A stretch of DNA of 64,000 nt, taken from Azoarcus sp. GTDB lineage: Bacteria > Pseudomonadota > Gammaproteobacteria > Burkholderiales > Rhodocyclaceae. Below, in pieces: positions 45,503-57,037 of the stretch (position 1 is the stretch's first letter; every line of letters begins with the position of its first letter). The stretch lies in NCBI GenBank assembly GCA_031268195.1, contig JAIRXQ010000037.1:1-64000 (forward strand), in the 5' to 3' direction. The position numbers were made by a program, and so were the translations under genes. Under the pieces are notes generated by a model, which was given only the letters and a program-made list of their open reading frames with translations, made no database searches and was not told where the DNA came from.

Positions 45503-46639
45503 ATGGAAAAAATTGACGAATGGTTGGCGCTGCTCACGGGCGGCAATGTGATCGCCACGGCGGCGGCGCACATTTTGCTGGTCGTGCTGGCGATTCTGGT
45601 TTTGAACTTCGTGCTGCGCAAAGTGCTGTCCCGTTTCGGCGAGGTTGCCAGCAAAACCGACAAGCCGTGGGATACGGCACTGGTGTCCGCCGCTCGCCAG
45701 CCCTTGTCGGTGCTGGTGTGGGTGCTCGGCATCTCTTTCGTCGGCCAGATCGTGCAGGCACGCGCGCATGTGGCCTTGCTCGATGCCATCCACCCGTTGC
45801 GCATCGTCGGGGTGATCGTCTGCCTCGGCTGGCTGGTGATGCGCTTCATCCACTTCGCCAAGGAAGCGTTCATCCACCGGCGAAGGAAACGCAACGAGAT
45901 GCTCGATCGCACCACCATCGACGCCATCGCTCAACTGCTGCGTATCGTGGCGATGATCGTCACCGCGCTGTTCGTCCTGCAAAGTCTGGGGGTGTCCATC
46001 GAGGGGGCGCTTGCTTTCGGGGGCATCGGCGGGCTGGCGATCGGCCTTGCCGCCAAGGACATGCTGGCCAATTTCTTTGGCAGCCTGATGCTTTATTTCG
46101 ACCGCCCGTTTGCGGTCGGAGACTGGATACGCTCGCCCGACAAGCAGATCGAAGGCACGGTGGAGGATATCGGCTGGCGGCTGACGCGCATCCGCACTTT
46201 CGAGATGCGCCCGCTCTATGTGCCGAACGCGGTCTTTACCAGCATTTCGGTGGAGAATCCCTCGCGCATGACCAACCGCCAGATCAACGAGACTATCGGT
46301 GTGCGCTACGATGACATTGCGGTGGTGAAGGGCATCGTCGATGACACGCGCGCCATGTTGCACGCGCATGCGGAAATCGATCAGGACAAGGGGGTGATCG
46401 TCAGCTTCGTGCAGTTCAACGAGTCCTCGCTCGACATCCTTGTTTATGCGTTTACGCGCACGACGCAGAAGGCCCGCTACTACGAGATCAAGCAGGACAT
46501 GCTGCTGCGGATCGCGGACATCATCGCCGCGCACGGCGCGGAGATTGCGTTCCCGACCCGGGTCAATGTCAATTTGTCGCGCGAGTTGCCCGCCGCTGAG
46601 CCACCGGTGATGCCCGCCGCCGCGCCCGCTTCGGCATGA
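45503..46639 (+). CDS. MscS-family mechanosensitive channel
   Basis: A 378-residue channel protein. Four to five N-terminal membrane helices precede the MscS core: pore helix ALAFGGIGGLAIGLAAKDML near residue 175, then NFFGSLMLYFDRPFAVGDWI and the beta domain GTVEDIGWRLTRIRTFE. It opens under membrane tension to release solutes. ATG 45503, with AGGGG at good spacing, is preferred over 45497. It overlaps crcB by 4 bp. Confidence 0.92.
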   Translation: MEKIDEWLALLTGGNVIATAAAHILLVVLAILVLNFVLRKVLSRFGEVASKTDKPWDTALVSAARQPLSVLVWVLGISFVGQIVQARAHVALLDAIHPLRIVGVIVCLGWLVMRFIHFAKEAFIHRRRKRNEMLDRTTIDAIAQLLRIVAMIVTALFVLQSLGVSIEGALAFGGIGGLAIGLAAKDMLANFFGSLMLYFDRPFAVGDWIRSPDKQIEGTVEDIGWRLTRIRTFEMRPLYVPNAVFTSISVENPSRMTNRQINETIGVRYDDIAVVKGIVDDTRAMLHAHAEIDQDKGVIVSFVQFNESSLDILVYAFTRTTQKARYYEIKQDMLLRIADIIAAHGAEIAFPTRVNVNLSRELPAAEPPVMPAAAPASA

Positions 46640-47019
46640 ACGCGACGATTTTCGCTGCCATCGGCGTGGGCGCGGCCTGCGGCGCGTGGCTGCGCTTCGT
46701 TTTGGGGGAATGGCTCAATCCGCTCGGCTTCGCGCTGCCGTTGGGGACGCTGGCGGCGAACCTCATCGGCGGTTTTTTCATGGGCGTGGCGCTGGCCGTG
46801 GTGCACGACCATCCCGGCTTGTCGCGCGCCATGCAGCTGGCGATCACCACCGGTTTGCTCGGCGGGTTGACCACTTTTTCCACTTTTTCGGCGGAAGCCT
46901 TCCACCTTGCACAGCGCGGGGCGTGGGGGTGGATGGCGGCACACATGGTGTTGCACGTGGCCGGTTCGGTGCTGCTGAGCTGCCTTGGCTACTATTTGAC
47001 TCGCGGGTGGACCGCGTGA
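46636..47019 (+). CDS. crcB: Fluoride channel CrcB (Fluc)
   Basis: A 127-residue protein with four helices and the Fluc signature GGLTTFSTFSAEAF near residue 76; ANLIGGFFMGV carries the conserved Asn. Dimers export fluoride. The start overlaps the channel gene (ATGA), and no separate fluoride riboswitch is present, so it depends on the upstream promoter. Confidence 0.94.
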   Translation: MNATIFAAIGVGAACGAWLRFVLGEWLNPLGFALPLGTLAANLIGGFFMGVALAVVHDHPGLSRAMQLAITTGLLGGLTTFSTFSAEAFHLAQRGAWGWMAAHMVLHVAGSVLLSCLGYYLTRGWTA

Positions 47020-47112
47020 GAGGGTTGATTTAAAGAAATCGATGTAAGTATATGATTTGTTTAAAACAAATAACGGAACAGGAACACGGGCCGCCATTTT
47101 TATTTCTGGCTT

Positions 47113-49712
<2,600 letters not shown>

Positions 49713-49714
49713 GT

Positions 49715-49806
49715 CGCGTTTCCCTACGCCGGTATGATCCGGGTCAGGTTCGAAGGGTTTTTCTCAGCCCGCGCGCACGTCGTGGCGGACACCCCCAGCG
49801 GTGCCG
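49715..49806 (-). promoter_or_regulatory. TPP riboswitch (THI element)
   Basis: On the minus strand the conserved parts appear in order: CTGGGGGTG, GGGCTGAGA, ACCCTTCGAACCTGA, then CCGGATCATACCGGCGTAGGGAAAC. It ends at the thiD start codon, so thiamine pyrophosphate binding probably hides the ribosome-binding site of the thiD-thiC operon. Confidence 0.96.
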
Positions 49807-49890
49807 GTGACGATAATGGATGTGTTCGGAACTGACAAGCGGGAAGTGGCATATTTATTGTAATGACATGTCTAAATGCAATTATTTTGC

Positions 49891-49906
49891 TGTGAAATAT
49901 TTCACA
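49891..49906. promoter_or_regulatory. Perfect CRP-type palindrome upstream of the EPS operon
   Basis: TGTGAAATATTTCACA fits TGTGA-N6-TCACA exactly. It lies about 146 bp before the first EPS gene in an AT-richer 240-bp gap without a gene (49807-50051). A sigma54-like TGGCATATTTATTGTA at about 49845-49860 is incomplete (GT instead of GC). CRP/Vfr/Clp-type control of EPS is plausible. Confidence 0.65.
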
Positions 49907-50051
49907 CTGGCTGTTAGTTCAATTGCGGTCGCTAAGGTATTGGTGTCATGGTGTGGCAAAATTCCCCATTATGGTCGGCGTGGCAATATGGGTTCTCTGT
50001 TCCGGTAATGTAGAGCTGGTATTCAGACAAATATCGAGAGGTATCGTGATC

Positions 50052-50678
50052 ATGTGCAAAGTGTTTTCGACCCTGCGCGCCCAAGGCTTACGGCTGGCGG
50101 CGCTCGTGCTGACCGTTGCGGCGATGGCCGGGTGCTCGTCGTATCCTCCCGCGCCTGCCCTGGCGTCGGATGCCAGTTACAACTATGTGATTGGCCCCGG
50201 AGATACCGTCAATATCGTGGTTTGGCGCAATCCCGAGCTGACCATGTCGGTGCCGGTGCGCCCGGACGGCAAGATCACCACGCCGCTGGTCGAGGATTTG
50301 CCGGCGCTCGGCAAGGATGCCACTACGCTGGCGCGCGACATCGAAAAGGCGCTGTCCCGCTTCATCCGCGAGCCGGTGGTGACGGTGATCGTCACCCGGT
50401 TCGTCGGCCCGTACAGCGAACAGATCCGCGTCCTCGGGGAGGCGGCCCGTCCGCTCACCCTGCCGTACAAGCAGAAGATGACGCTGCTCGATGTGATGAT
50501 CGAAGTCGGCGGCATCACCGACTTCGCCGATGGCAACGGGGCCACCATCCTGCGCACACAAGAAGGCAACAAGCAGTATCGGGTGCGCCTTGCGGATCTC
50601 ATCAAGGAAGGCGATGTGACGGCGAATGTCGAAATGCGTCCAGGTGACGTGCTCATCATTCCACAAAGCTGGTTCTAA
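50052..50678 (+). CDS. EPS export lipoprotein (XrtA/PEP-CTERM-associated, Wza-like)
   Basis: A 208-residue outer-membrane polysaccharide export protein. A lipoprotein signal ends in LTVAAMAGC with the lipidated Cys, then the polysaccharide export domain YVIGPGDTVNIVVWRNPELT and a SLBB-type region (IRVLGEAARPLTLPYKQKMT). It forms the outer-membrane exit for EPS. The track opens at 49923; ATG 50052 is chosen, with GTG 50046 possible. First gene of the EPS cluster, 73 bp before the chain-length gene. Confidence 0.92.
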   Translation: MCKVFSTLRAQGLRLAALVLTVAAMAGCSSYPPAPALASDASYNYVIGPGDTVNIVVWRNPELTMSVPVRPDGKITTPLVEDLPALGKDATTLARDIEKALSRFIREPVVTVIVTRFVGPYSEQIRVLGEAARPLTLPYKQKMTLLDVMIEVGGITDFADGNGATILRTQEGNKQYRVRLADLIKEGDVTANVEMRPGDVLIIPQSWF

Positions 50679-50751
50679 ACTCGCCGCTTTCTTCTGTGCC
50701 GCCCCTTCCGCGATAACGGTCAAGGGGCGGTGGCGTGGCCGGGGGCAATAG

Positions 50752-52287
50752 ATGGAAGAGCTACTTGGACAAGTCGTTGGCTACCTGCGCGGAATGTGGC
50801 GTTTCCGCTGGTGGGGGCTGGGATTTACCTGGGTGGTCGGCGTGATCGGCTGCGGGGTGGTCTACACCATGCCCGACAAGTACGAATCCTCGGCGAGAGT
50901 CTTTGTCGATACCCGCTCGCTGCTGAATTCGGTGGTGACGAAAGCCGGGGGCGGGGAGGCCAATTACGATCAGCGGGTGCAGGTGCTCGGCAAGACCCTG
51001 ATTACCCGGCCCAATATGGAGAAGTTGATCGAAAAATCCGATCTCGATTTCACGCTCGATGCGCCCGATCCCCGTGCGCGCGAAGAACAGCGTGATGCGT
51101 TGGTCGAGCATCTGCTCTCCACTATCGAGGTGCGCGCCAGCACGCGCGACAACATCTATACCATTTCCTACGTCGACACCAAGCCGTCGCGCGCGCGCCG
51201 CGTGGTGTCGGAGCTGATGAGCCTGTTCGTCGAGTCGGGGCTGGACGACAAGCAGAGCGACGCGCGCAAGACGCGTGTTTTTCTGGAAGAGCAGATCAAC
51301 ATCTATAAGCAGAAGCTCGTCGAGGCGGAAAACCGCCGCAAGCAGTTCGAGCTGGATAACCTCAACATGGCCAAGGGCAGCGAGGGCGGTTTCGTCGGCA
51401 GGCTGGCCGATATCACATCGAAACTGGCTGCGGCGCGGCTTGCCTTGAGTCAGGCGGAGGGCGAACGCGATGCGCTCTACAAACAAACCGGCGCCTCCCA
51501 GGGGCAGGAATGGGTACCGGGGCTGGATGAGCAGATCGCCGGGCTGAAAAACAAGATCACCGATTTGAAGCTGCGATACACCGACGAGCACCCGGAAGTG
51601 CGCGAGGCGAAGCGTGTGCTGGCCGACATGCAGCTTCGCCGTGCGGAGACGCTCGAAGAAATGCGGCGAAGCGGCACGAGCGCACCGGGGGCGGATGCCG
51701 CCAACCCCGCATTCATCCAGTTGAAGATGGAACTGGGCAAGGCCGACGCCAAGGTCGCTACGGCCGGTTTGTTGGTCGATAATCTCGAACGTCAGTCAGC
51801 AATTGCGCGGGAGTCGGCGAAAACGCAACTGGAGGCTGAAAATACGCTGGCCGACATGAACCGTAATTACGGGCTCGATAAACAGAAATACGAACAGTTC
51901 TCGAAAGATCTGCAAAACCTGGATGTGACGGACAGGCCGGAGGTGACGGGTTCGGCCATCGGTTTCAAAGTATTCGAGCCGGCGAACCTGCCCATACAGC
52001 CGTCCGCCCCCAACCGTTTGTTGTTGATGCCGCTGGTGGGGGTGTTGTCGCTGGTGGTGGGGATGGCGCTGACGTTTCTCATCAGCCAGTTCCGTCCCTC
52101 GTTCATGGATACGCACACGCTACGGGATGTGCTGGGCTTGCCTGTGCTCGGTGTCGTGACGATGCTGGTATCGTCCGGGCGTAGGCGCAGGCATACCAAG
52201 GGGTTGTACGCTTTCGGCAGTGGGGTGGCGAGTTTCGTGGTGTGTATTGCGCTGGCGACCCTGGCGCTGAATTCTTTTCGGCATTGA
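50752..52287 (+). CDS. EPS chain-length determinant (XrtA system, Wzz/GumC-like)
   Basis: A 511-residue inner-membrane protein with an N-terminal helix (WWGLGFTWVVGVIGCGVVYTM), a long periplasmic coiled coil (about 160-420) and a C-terminal membrane segment after the PSAPNRLLLMPLVGVL proline-rich motif. Unlike Wzc it lacks its own kinase, which is supplied by the next gene. It sets polymer length and links export to phosphorylation. Confidence 0.92.
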   Translation: MEELLGQVVGYLRGMWRFRWWGLGFTWVVGVIGCGVVYTMPDKYESSARVFVDTRSLLNSVVTKAGGGEANYDQRVQVLGKTLITRPNMEKLIEKSDLDFTLDAPDPRAREEQRDALVEHLLSTIEVRASTRDNIYTISYVDTKPSRARRVVSELMSLFVESGLDDKQSDARKTRVFLEEQINIYKQKLVEAENRRKQFELDNLNMAKGSEGGFVGRLADITSKLAAARLALSQAEGERDALYKQTGASQGQEWVPGLDEQIAGLKNKITDLKLRYTDEHPEVREAKRVLADMQLRRAETLEEMRRSGTSAPGADAANPAFIQLKMELGKADAKVATAGLLVDNLERQSAIARESAKTQLEAENTLADMNRNYGLDKQKYEQFSKDLQNLDVTDRPEVTGSAIGFKVFEPANLPIQPSAPNRLLLMPLVGVLSLVVGMALTFLISQFRPSFMDTHTLRDVLGLPVLGVVTMLVSSGRRRRHTKGLYAFGSGVASFVVCIALATLALNSFRH

Positions 52288-52302
52288 GCGGGAGATGAAC
52301 TG

Positions 52303-53253
52303 GTGACGAGCCTGATCGAAAAAGCGGTAGCGCGTCTCGATACCCTCAAGCGGGCAGTGGGAGAGCTTTCCGGTTTTCCGCCTGATGCCGTGCCTGGGGC
52401 GTTGCCAGCCGACGATGCGCCGTTGCTGCCGGACAGGGGGCGGGCGGTCGTCGAGATTCCTGTTTCGCGCGAAGTGGAAATCAACATCAGGCGCCTCATC
52501 CAGCGCGGCATGGTGACGCCCAATCTGCCGCGTTCGCGCATTGCCGAGGAATTTCGCCTCATCAAGCGCCCGCTGCTGAAAAATGCGACCGCCTCCGGCG
52601 TGCCCGGCGTCGAAAACGGCAGCCTCATCATGGTGACGAGTTCCTTGCCGGGGGAGGGTAAATCCTTCACCGCCATCAATCTCGCCATCAGCATCGCGAT
52701 GGAGATGGATTACCGTGTGCTGCTGGTCGATGCGGACGTGGCGCGGCCGTCGGTGCTGAACCGCCTCGGCCTGCCGCCCGAACGCGGCTTGATGGACGTG
52801 CTGGCCGGGGATGTCAGCAGTCTCAGCGAAGTGATCCTGCGCACGAACATCGAAAAGTTCTCCCTGCTGTCCGCCGGCATGCCGCATGCCCGCGCCACCG
52901 AAATGCTGGCCTCCGACGCGATGGTGCAGCTGCTCGAACAGATGGTCACCCGCTATGCCAACCGGATTATCGTGTTCGATTCGCCGCCGCTGCTGGTGAC
53001 GACCGAGGCCCGCGTGCTGGCGACCCACATGGGGCAGATCATCGTTGTGGTGGAGGCGGCAAAGACGACGCACGGCACGGTCAAGCAGGCGTTGGCGACC
53101 ATCGAGTCCTGCCCGGTCAAGATGATGGTGCTGAACAAGGCGCGTGAGACGAATGTGGGCGGATATGGTTACCGGTACGGGTATGGCTATGGCAGGGGGC
53201 GGGGCAAGAGTCGCCACGGCCCATCGAGCAAGGACGATAAACATGCGCGGTAA
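52303..53253 (+). CDS. XrtA-associated BY-type tyrosine autokinase
   Basis: A 316-residue cytoplasmic tyrosine kinase of the CpsD/CapB type. Walker A is TSSLPGEGKSFTAINLA near residue 110, Walker A' VLLVDADVARPS, and Walker B IIVFDSPPLL. The C-terminus carries a Tyr cluster (GGYGYRYGYGYGRGRG) for autophosphorylation. GTG 52303 is the start. It cooperates with the chain-length protein just upstream, and its end overlaps the next gene by 11 bp. Confidence 0.94.
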   Translation: MTSLIEKAVARLDTLKRAVGELSGFPPDAVPGALPADDAPLLPDRGRAVVEIPVSREVEINIRRLIQRGMVTPNLPRSRIAEEFRLIKRPLLKNATASGVPGVENGSLIMVTSSLPGEGKSFTAINLAISIAMEMDYRVLLVDADVARPSVLNRLGLPPERGLMDVLAGDVSSLSEVILRTNIEKFSLLSAGMPHARATEMLASDAMVQLLEQMVTRYANRIIVFDSPPLLVTTEARVLATHMGQIIVVVEAAKTTHGTVKQALATIESCPVKMMVLNKARETNVGGYGYRYGYGYGRGRGKSRHGPSSKDDKHAR

Positions 53254-54826
53254 AGCCGTCGTCGCTCATGCCGTGCTGGCGCTCTTTGCCGCGTCGATGG
53301 GCGCGGACGCCTCCGCACAGCAGGCCCAAACGGCTACGCCGTCCGCCGAGGCAACACCGCTTCCCGCGCATGGGACGACTTTTGCCAGAGGCAGCCGGAG
53401 CACTTCCGTGGCGGAGCAGGGCAAGCAGAGGCTGCGCATCACGCCCCGGCTCGATACGGTGCTCACATGGACGGACAACGCGGCGTCTACGCCTGAAAAG
53501 CACATGGACTGGCTGCTCGAAGTCTCGCCCGGCATCGGCGTATCGAGCGAGCGTGGCCGTTTCATCGGCATGTTCGATGCGCGTTGGCGCAACGTCGGCT
53601 ATGCCCGCCACGACGAGTTGAGCGAAACCTTCGGCACGCTTCGCGGCGCGGGCATGCTGGAAGCGGTGAAAAATGTGTTTTTCATCGACCTCGACGCCGA
53701 TGTGAGCCGCAACAACAGCATGCAGTTCGGCGGGCGAGCCGATGACGACGATCTGAGCGTCGACAAGAACAACGAGGTGCGGCGCTGGTCGGTCGGGCCG
53801 CGCCTGCACTTTCGTCTCGGCGGCGCGGCCGAGGGGGCGATCCGCTACCGCTCGACCTGGCTCGATGGCAACGACCGCACTTATTACGGACGCCAGCACG
53901 AGCAATTGTGGAACGGCCAGCTCGGTAACGCGAACGCGAGCCGTCATCTGGGCTGGAATCTGGAATACACCGACATCCGCACCGACTACGAGGCGAGCGG
54001 TACGGAAACCGGGCGCAAACTGGGGCGAGCCACCGTATTTGTCAATCTTGTGCGTCAGTTCCGCCTGCGGCTCACCGGCGGCCACGAGTCTTACGACAGC
54101 GTGATGACCGACGACAAGGCCGCAATCGGCGGCGGCGGTTTCGATTGGACGCCGACGCCACGCACCACGATATCGGCGCTGGCTGAAAAACGCGTGTTCG
54201 GCACCGGCTACAACGTCAGCATCCGCCATCGCATGCGCCACCTGTTGCTGGAGGCGGGCGGCGTCCGCGATATTTCGACCTTGTCGGATTCGAGCGTTTA
54301 TATGAACCCGGCGTTCATGGCGCTGTTCAACGATCCGGGCTGGATTGCGCAATTCCCCGATCCGCAGCAGCGCGCCAGTCAGTTGGCGGCGATGTTGCCG
54401 GAGGGCACGGTCAACACTTTCTACCGCGACCAGACGTGGCACGCGGGCGTCTCTTATATCGGTCTGCGCAATACCGTGACGCTGGTGGGGCAACGCTCGC
54501 GGCGGCGCACCCTGGTGACGGGTTCGGTGGCGGATTACGGCTTTTATGGCCAGACCGAGCGCCTCGACTCCACCACGGCGACGCTTGCCTTCAGCCATCG
54601 CCTCACGCCGTTGGCGACGCTCGATGCGATGCTCTCGCATGCGCGCGCGAAGGGCGACAACGATCTCGATACCCGCCGCACCATGGCTTCACTGGGCATG
54701 AATACGCGCTTGGGGCTACAGACTCGCGGCGGCGTGATGTACCGTTTCCAGCGCTCCGATTCGGACACTCAAGCTTATGATTTCACCGAGAACCTGATCC
54801 GGGCGAATCTCGGGGTGACTTTCTAG
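53243..54826 (+). CDS. PEP-CTERM/XrtA-associated outer-membrane beta-barrel protein
   Basis: A 527-residue exported protein with signal peptide (AHAVLALFAASMGADASA) and alternating amphipathic beta strands to a C-terminal Phe (NLIRANLGVTF), the pattern of outer-membrane barrels. By position and composition it matches the large outer-membrane protein found in XrtA EPS clusters. It is presumably the barrel partner for export; no enzymatic motif is seen. Start ATG 53243 overlaps the kinase gene. Confidence 0.82.
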   Translation: MRGKAVVAHAVLALFAASMGADASAQQAQTATPSAEATPLPAHGTTFARGSRSTSVAEQGKQRLRITPRLDTVLTWTDNAASTPEKHMDWLLEVSPGIGVSSERGRFIGMFDARWRNVGYARHDELSETFGTLRGAGMLEAVKNVFFIDLDADVSRNNSMQFGGRADDDDLSVDKNNEVRRWSVGPRLHFRLGGAAEGAIRYRSTWLDGNDRTYYGRQHEQLWNGQLGNANASRHLGWNLEYTDIRTDYEASGTETGRKLGRATVFVNLVRQFRLRLTGGHESYDSVMTDDKAAIGGGGFDWTPTPRTTISALAEKRVFGTGYNVSIRHRMRHLLLEAGGVRDISTLSDSSVYMNPAFMALFNDPGWIAQFPDPQQRASQLAAMLPEGTVNTFYRDQTWHAGVSYIGLRNTVTLVGQRSRRRTLVTGSVADYGFYGQTERLDSTTATLAFSHRLTPLATLDAMLSHARAKGDNDLDTRRTMASLGMNTRLGLQTRGGVMYRFQRSDSDTQAYDFTENLIRANLGVTF

Positions 54827-54827
54827 G

Positions 54828-55880
54828 ATGTACGAGACTTTTTTCGGGTTTGGCGCCAAGCCCTTCCAGCTCAATCCCGACCCGTCTTTCCTGTTTGGCA
54901 GCCGGGGGCACCGGCGAGCGATGGCTTACCTCGAATATGGCTTGCACCGGGGCGAGGGCTTCATCGTCATCACCGGCGAAGTCGGGGCAGGGAAAACCAC
55001 TATCGTGCGCAGTTTGCTGGAGCGCATCGACGGCAACCGGATCGTCACGGCGAATATCACCAACACCCTGCTCGATGCGCGCGAAGTCCTGCGCATGGTG
55101 GCGACTGCGTTCGGCATTCCGGCGCGCGGGCCGGAGAAAACCGACCTGCTGCTGGCCATCGAAACCTTTCTGGTCAAAATCACTTCGCAGGGCAAGCGGG
55201 CGCTGCTGATCGTCGATGAGGCCCAGAACCTTGGGCCGGCGGCGCTCGAAGAATTGCGCATGCTGTCCAATTTCCAGCTCGAAGATCATTCCCTGCTGCA
55301 AAGTTTTCTCGTGGGGCAGCCGGAATTCCGCAGCATCATGCAGAGCGCGGGCATGCGGCAGTTGCGGCAGCGGGTGATCGCCACTTATCACCTCGGCCCG
55401 CTCGATGCCGCGGAGACGCAAGCCTACGTTTTGCACCGTTTGCGGCGTGTCGGCTGGAAAAACGATCCGAAATTCGATCCTGCCGTTTTCGGGCGGATCT
55501 TCGAGTACAGCGGCGGTGTGCCCCGGCGCATCAATTCGCTGTGCGATCGTTTGCTGCTGGATGCCTGTCTTGCGGAACGGCACGAGATCGGCGCCGGCAA
55601 CGCCCGCGCCGTGATTGCCGAGTTGTATGGCGAATTCTCCACGCTGCCCGCCGTGACGGATGGGAATGAACCCCCGGCGGCCGCTGGCGTGGTGACGAAC
55701 GCGCTCAGGGAAATGACGAACGAGGAGGCTCCGCCGGGCAGGCTCGCTGCCGATTCCTTGAATCGCCGCCTCGAAGCCCGCCTGTCGCGGGTCGAACAAT
55801 CGGTCAGCGCCGCGCTCAGCGTCGTCAATCAACTGGCGCAGACGATACGGCGCGAAGACAACTCTGAATCCTTGCGATGA
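54828..55880 (+). CDS. XrtA/PEP-CTERM-associated AAA ATPase (ExeA/GspA-like)
   Basis: A 350-residue ATPase starting MYETFFGFGAKPFQLNPDPS. Walker A GEVGAGKTTIVRSL near residue 50 and Walker B ALLIVDEAQNLG near 125 are intact, and the arrangement is like ExeA of type II secretion. It may energise assembly of the EPS or sorting machinery. The C-terminus ends in a short coiled coil. It overlaps the epimerase start (ATGA). Confidence 0.92.
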   Translation: MYETFFGFGAKPFQLNPDPSFLFGSRGHRRAMAYLEYGLHRGEGFIVITGEVGAGKTTIVRSLLERIDGNRIVTANITNTLLDAREVLRMVATAFGIPARGPEKTDLLLAIETFLVKITSQGKRALLIVDEAQNLGPAALEELRMLSNFQLEDHSLLQSFLVGQPEFRSIMQSAGMRQLRQRVIATYHLGPLDAAETQAYVLHRLRRVGWKNDPKFDPAVFGRIFEYSGGVPRRINSLCDRLLLDACLAERHEIGAGNARAVIAELYGEFSTLPAVTDGNEPPAAAGVVTNALREMTNEEAPPGRLAADSLNRRLEARLSRVEQSVSAALSVVNQLAQTIRREDNSESLR

Positions 55881-57037
55881 GCGAAACTCTCTATCACCCC
55901 GGCGCGCCGGTGATCTGCGTCGTTGGCGCGCGTCCCAATTACATGAAGGTCGCGCCGATCATCCGCGCTTTTGCCGCCTTGCGGCCCGCCATGCCGACGC
56001 TGCTGGTGCATACCGGGCAGCATTACGATCCGCTGATGAAAGATCGCCTTTTCGTCGATCTCGAATTGCCCGATCCCGATGTGAATCTCGCCGTCGGCTC
56101 CGCTTCGCATGCGGTGCAGACGGCGGAAGTCATGCGCTGCTTCGAGCCGGTCATCGACCAGCACGGCGCGTGTGCGGTGCTGGTGGTGGGCGATGTCAAT
56201 TCCACCCTGGCGTGCGCGCTGGTGGCGGCCAAGCGTGGTATTCCGGTGGTGCATGTCGAGGCGGGGCTGCGCAGCTTCGATCGCCGCATGCCGGAAGAAA
56301 TCAATCGCGTCCTCACCGACCAGCTGGCCGATGTGCTCTACACCAGCGAGCGCGCCGCCGCCGCCAATCTGTTGCGCGAGGGCATCGCCGCCGAGCGCAT
56401 CGAATTCGTGGGTAACGTCATGATCGATAGCCTGCGCGCGGGCCTTGGCAAGGCTGTGCCGCCCGCCGCTTCGCTTGCCGCCGCCGGGCTGGAGGCGGGC
56501 GCGATTGCAGACGGCTACGGCGTCGTCACGCTGCATCGGCCCTCCAACGTCGATCAGCCCGAAACCCTGGGCGCGCTCCTCGATGCGCTGCGCCGCATCG
56601 CCGCGCGCCTGCCGCTCGTCATTGCCCTCCATCCGCGCACGCGCGCCAGCGTCGAGCGCTTCGGCATGGCGCGCGCGCTCGACGCGCCCGGTTTCCTGAT
56701 TCTGCCGCCGCAAGGCTATCTCGAAATGCTCGGGCTGATGGCGAACGCGCGCATGGTGCTCACCGATTCCGGCGGCATGCAGGAGGAAACTACGGCGCTC
56801 GGTGTGCCGTGCCTGACCCTGCGCGAGAATACCGAACGTCCGATCACCATCGAACAAGGCACCAATACCCTGGTGGGAATCGATGCCGAGGCGGTCGTCA
56901 AGACGGCTATCACCACGCTCGACGGCGGCGGCAAGGCCGGGCGAATTCCCGAATACTGGGATGGCCGCGCCGCCGAACGCATCGCCACGCATTTGATGGC
57001 GTGGCTGAATAAATACAAGGAGTCTCCCCTTACATGA
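55877..57037 (+). CDS. wecB: UDP-N-acetylglucosamine 2-epimerase
   Basis: A 386-residue GT-B-fold epimerase interconverting UDP-GlcNAc and UDP-ManNAc. CVVGARPNYMKVAPI, VHTGQHYDPLM, HVEAGLRSFDRRMPEEINR and LTDSGGMQEETTALG are family signatures. It provides an amino-sugar precursor for the EPS. Its start and stop both overlap neighbours by 4 bp. Confidence 0.94.
   Translation: MSETLYHPGAPVICVVGARPNYMKVAPIIRAFAALRPAMPTLLVHTGQHYDPLMKDRLFVDLELPDPDVNLAVGSASHAVQTAEVMRCFEPVIDQHGACAVLVVGDVNSTLACALVAAKRGIPVVHVEAGLRSFDRRMPEEINRVLTDQLADVLYTSERAAAANLLREGIAAERIEFVGNVMIDSLRAGLGKAVPPAASLAAAGLEAGAIADGYGVVTLHRPSNVDQPETLGALLDALRRIAARLPLVIALHPRTRASVERFGMARALDAPGFLILPPQGYLEMLGLMANARMVLTDSGGMQEETTALGVPCLTLRENTERPITIEQGTNTLVGIDAEAVVKTAITTLDGGGKAGRIPEYWDGRAAERIATHLMAWLNKYKESPLT

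Noticed and set aside
46569-47097. Minus-strand ORFs opposite crcB
   Set aside because: Antisense to a conserved gene with the Fluc motif; shadows.
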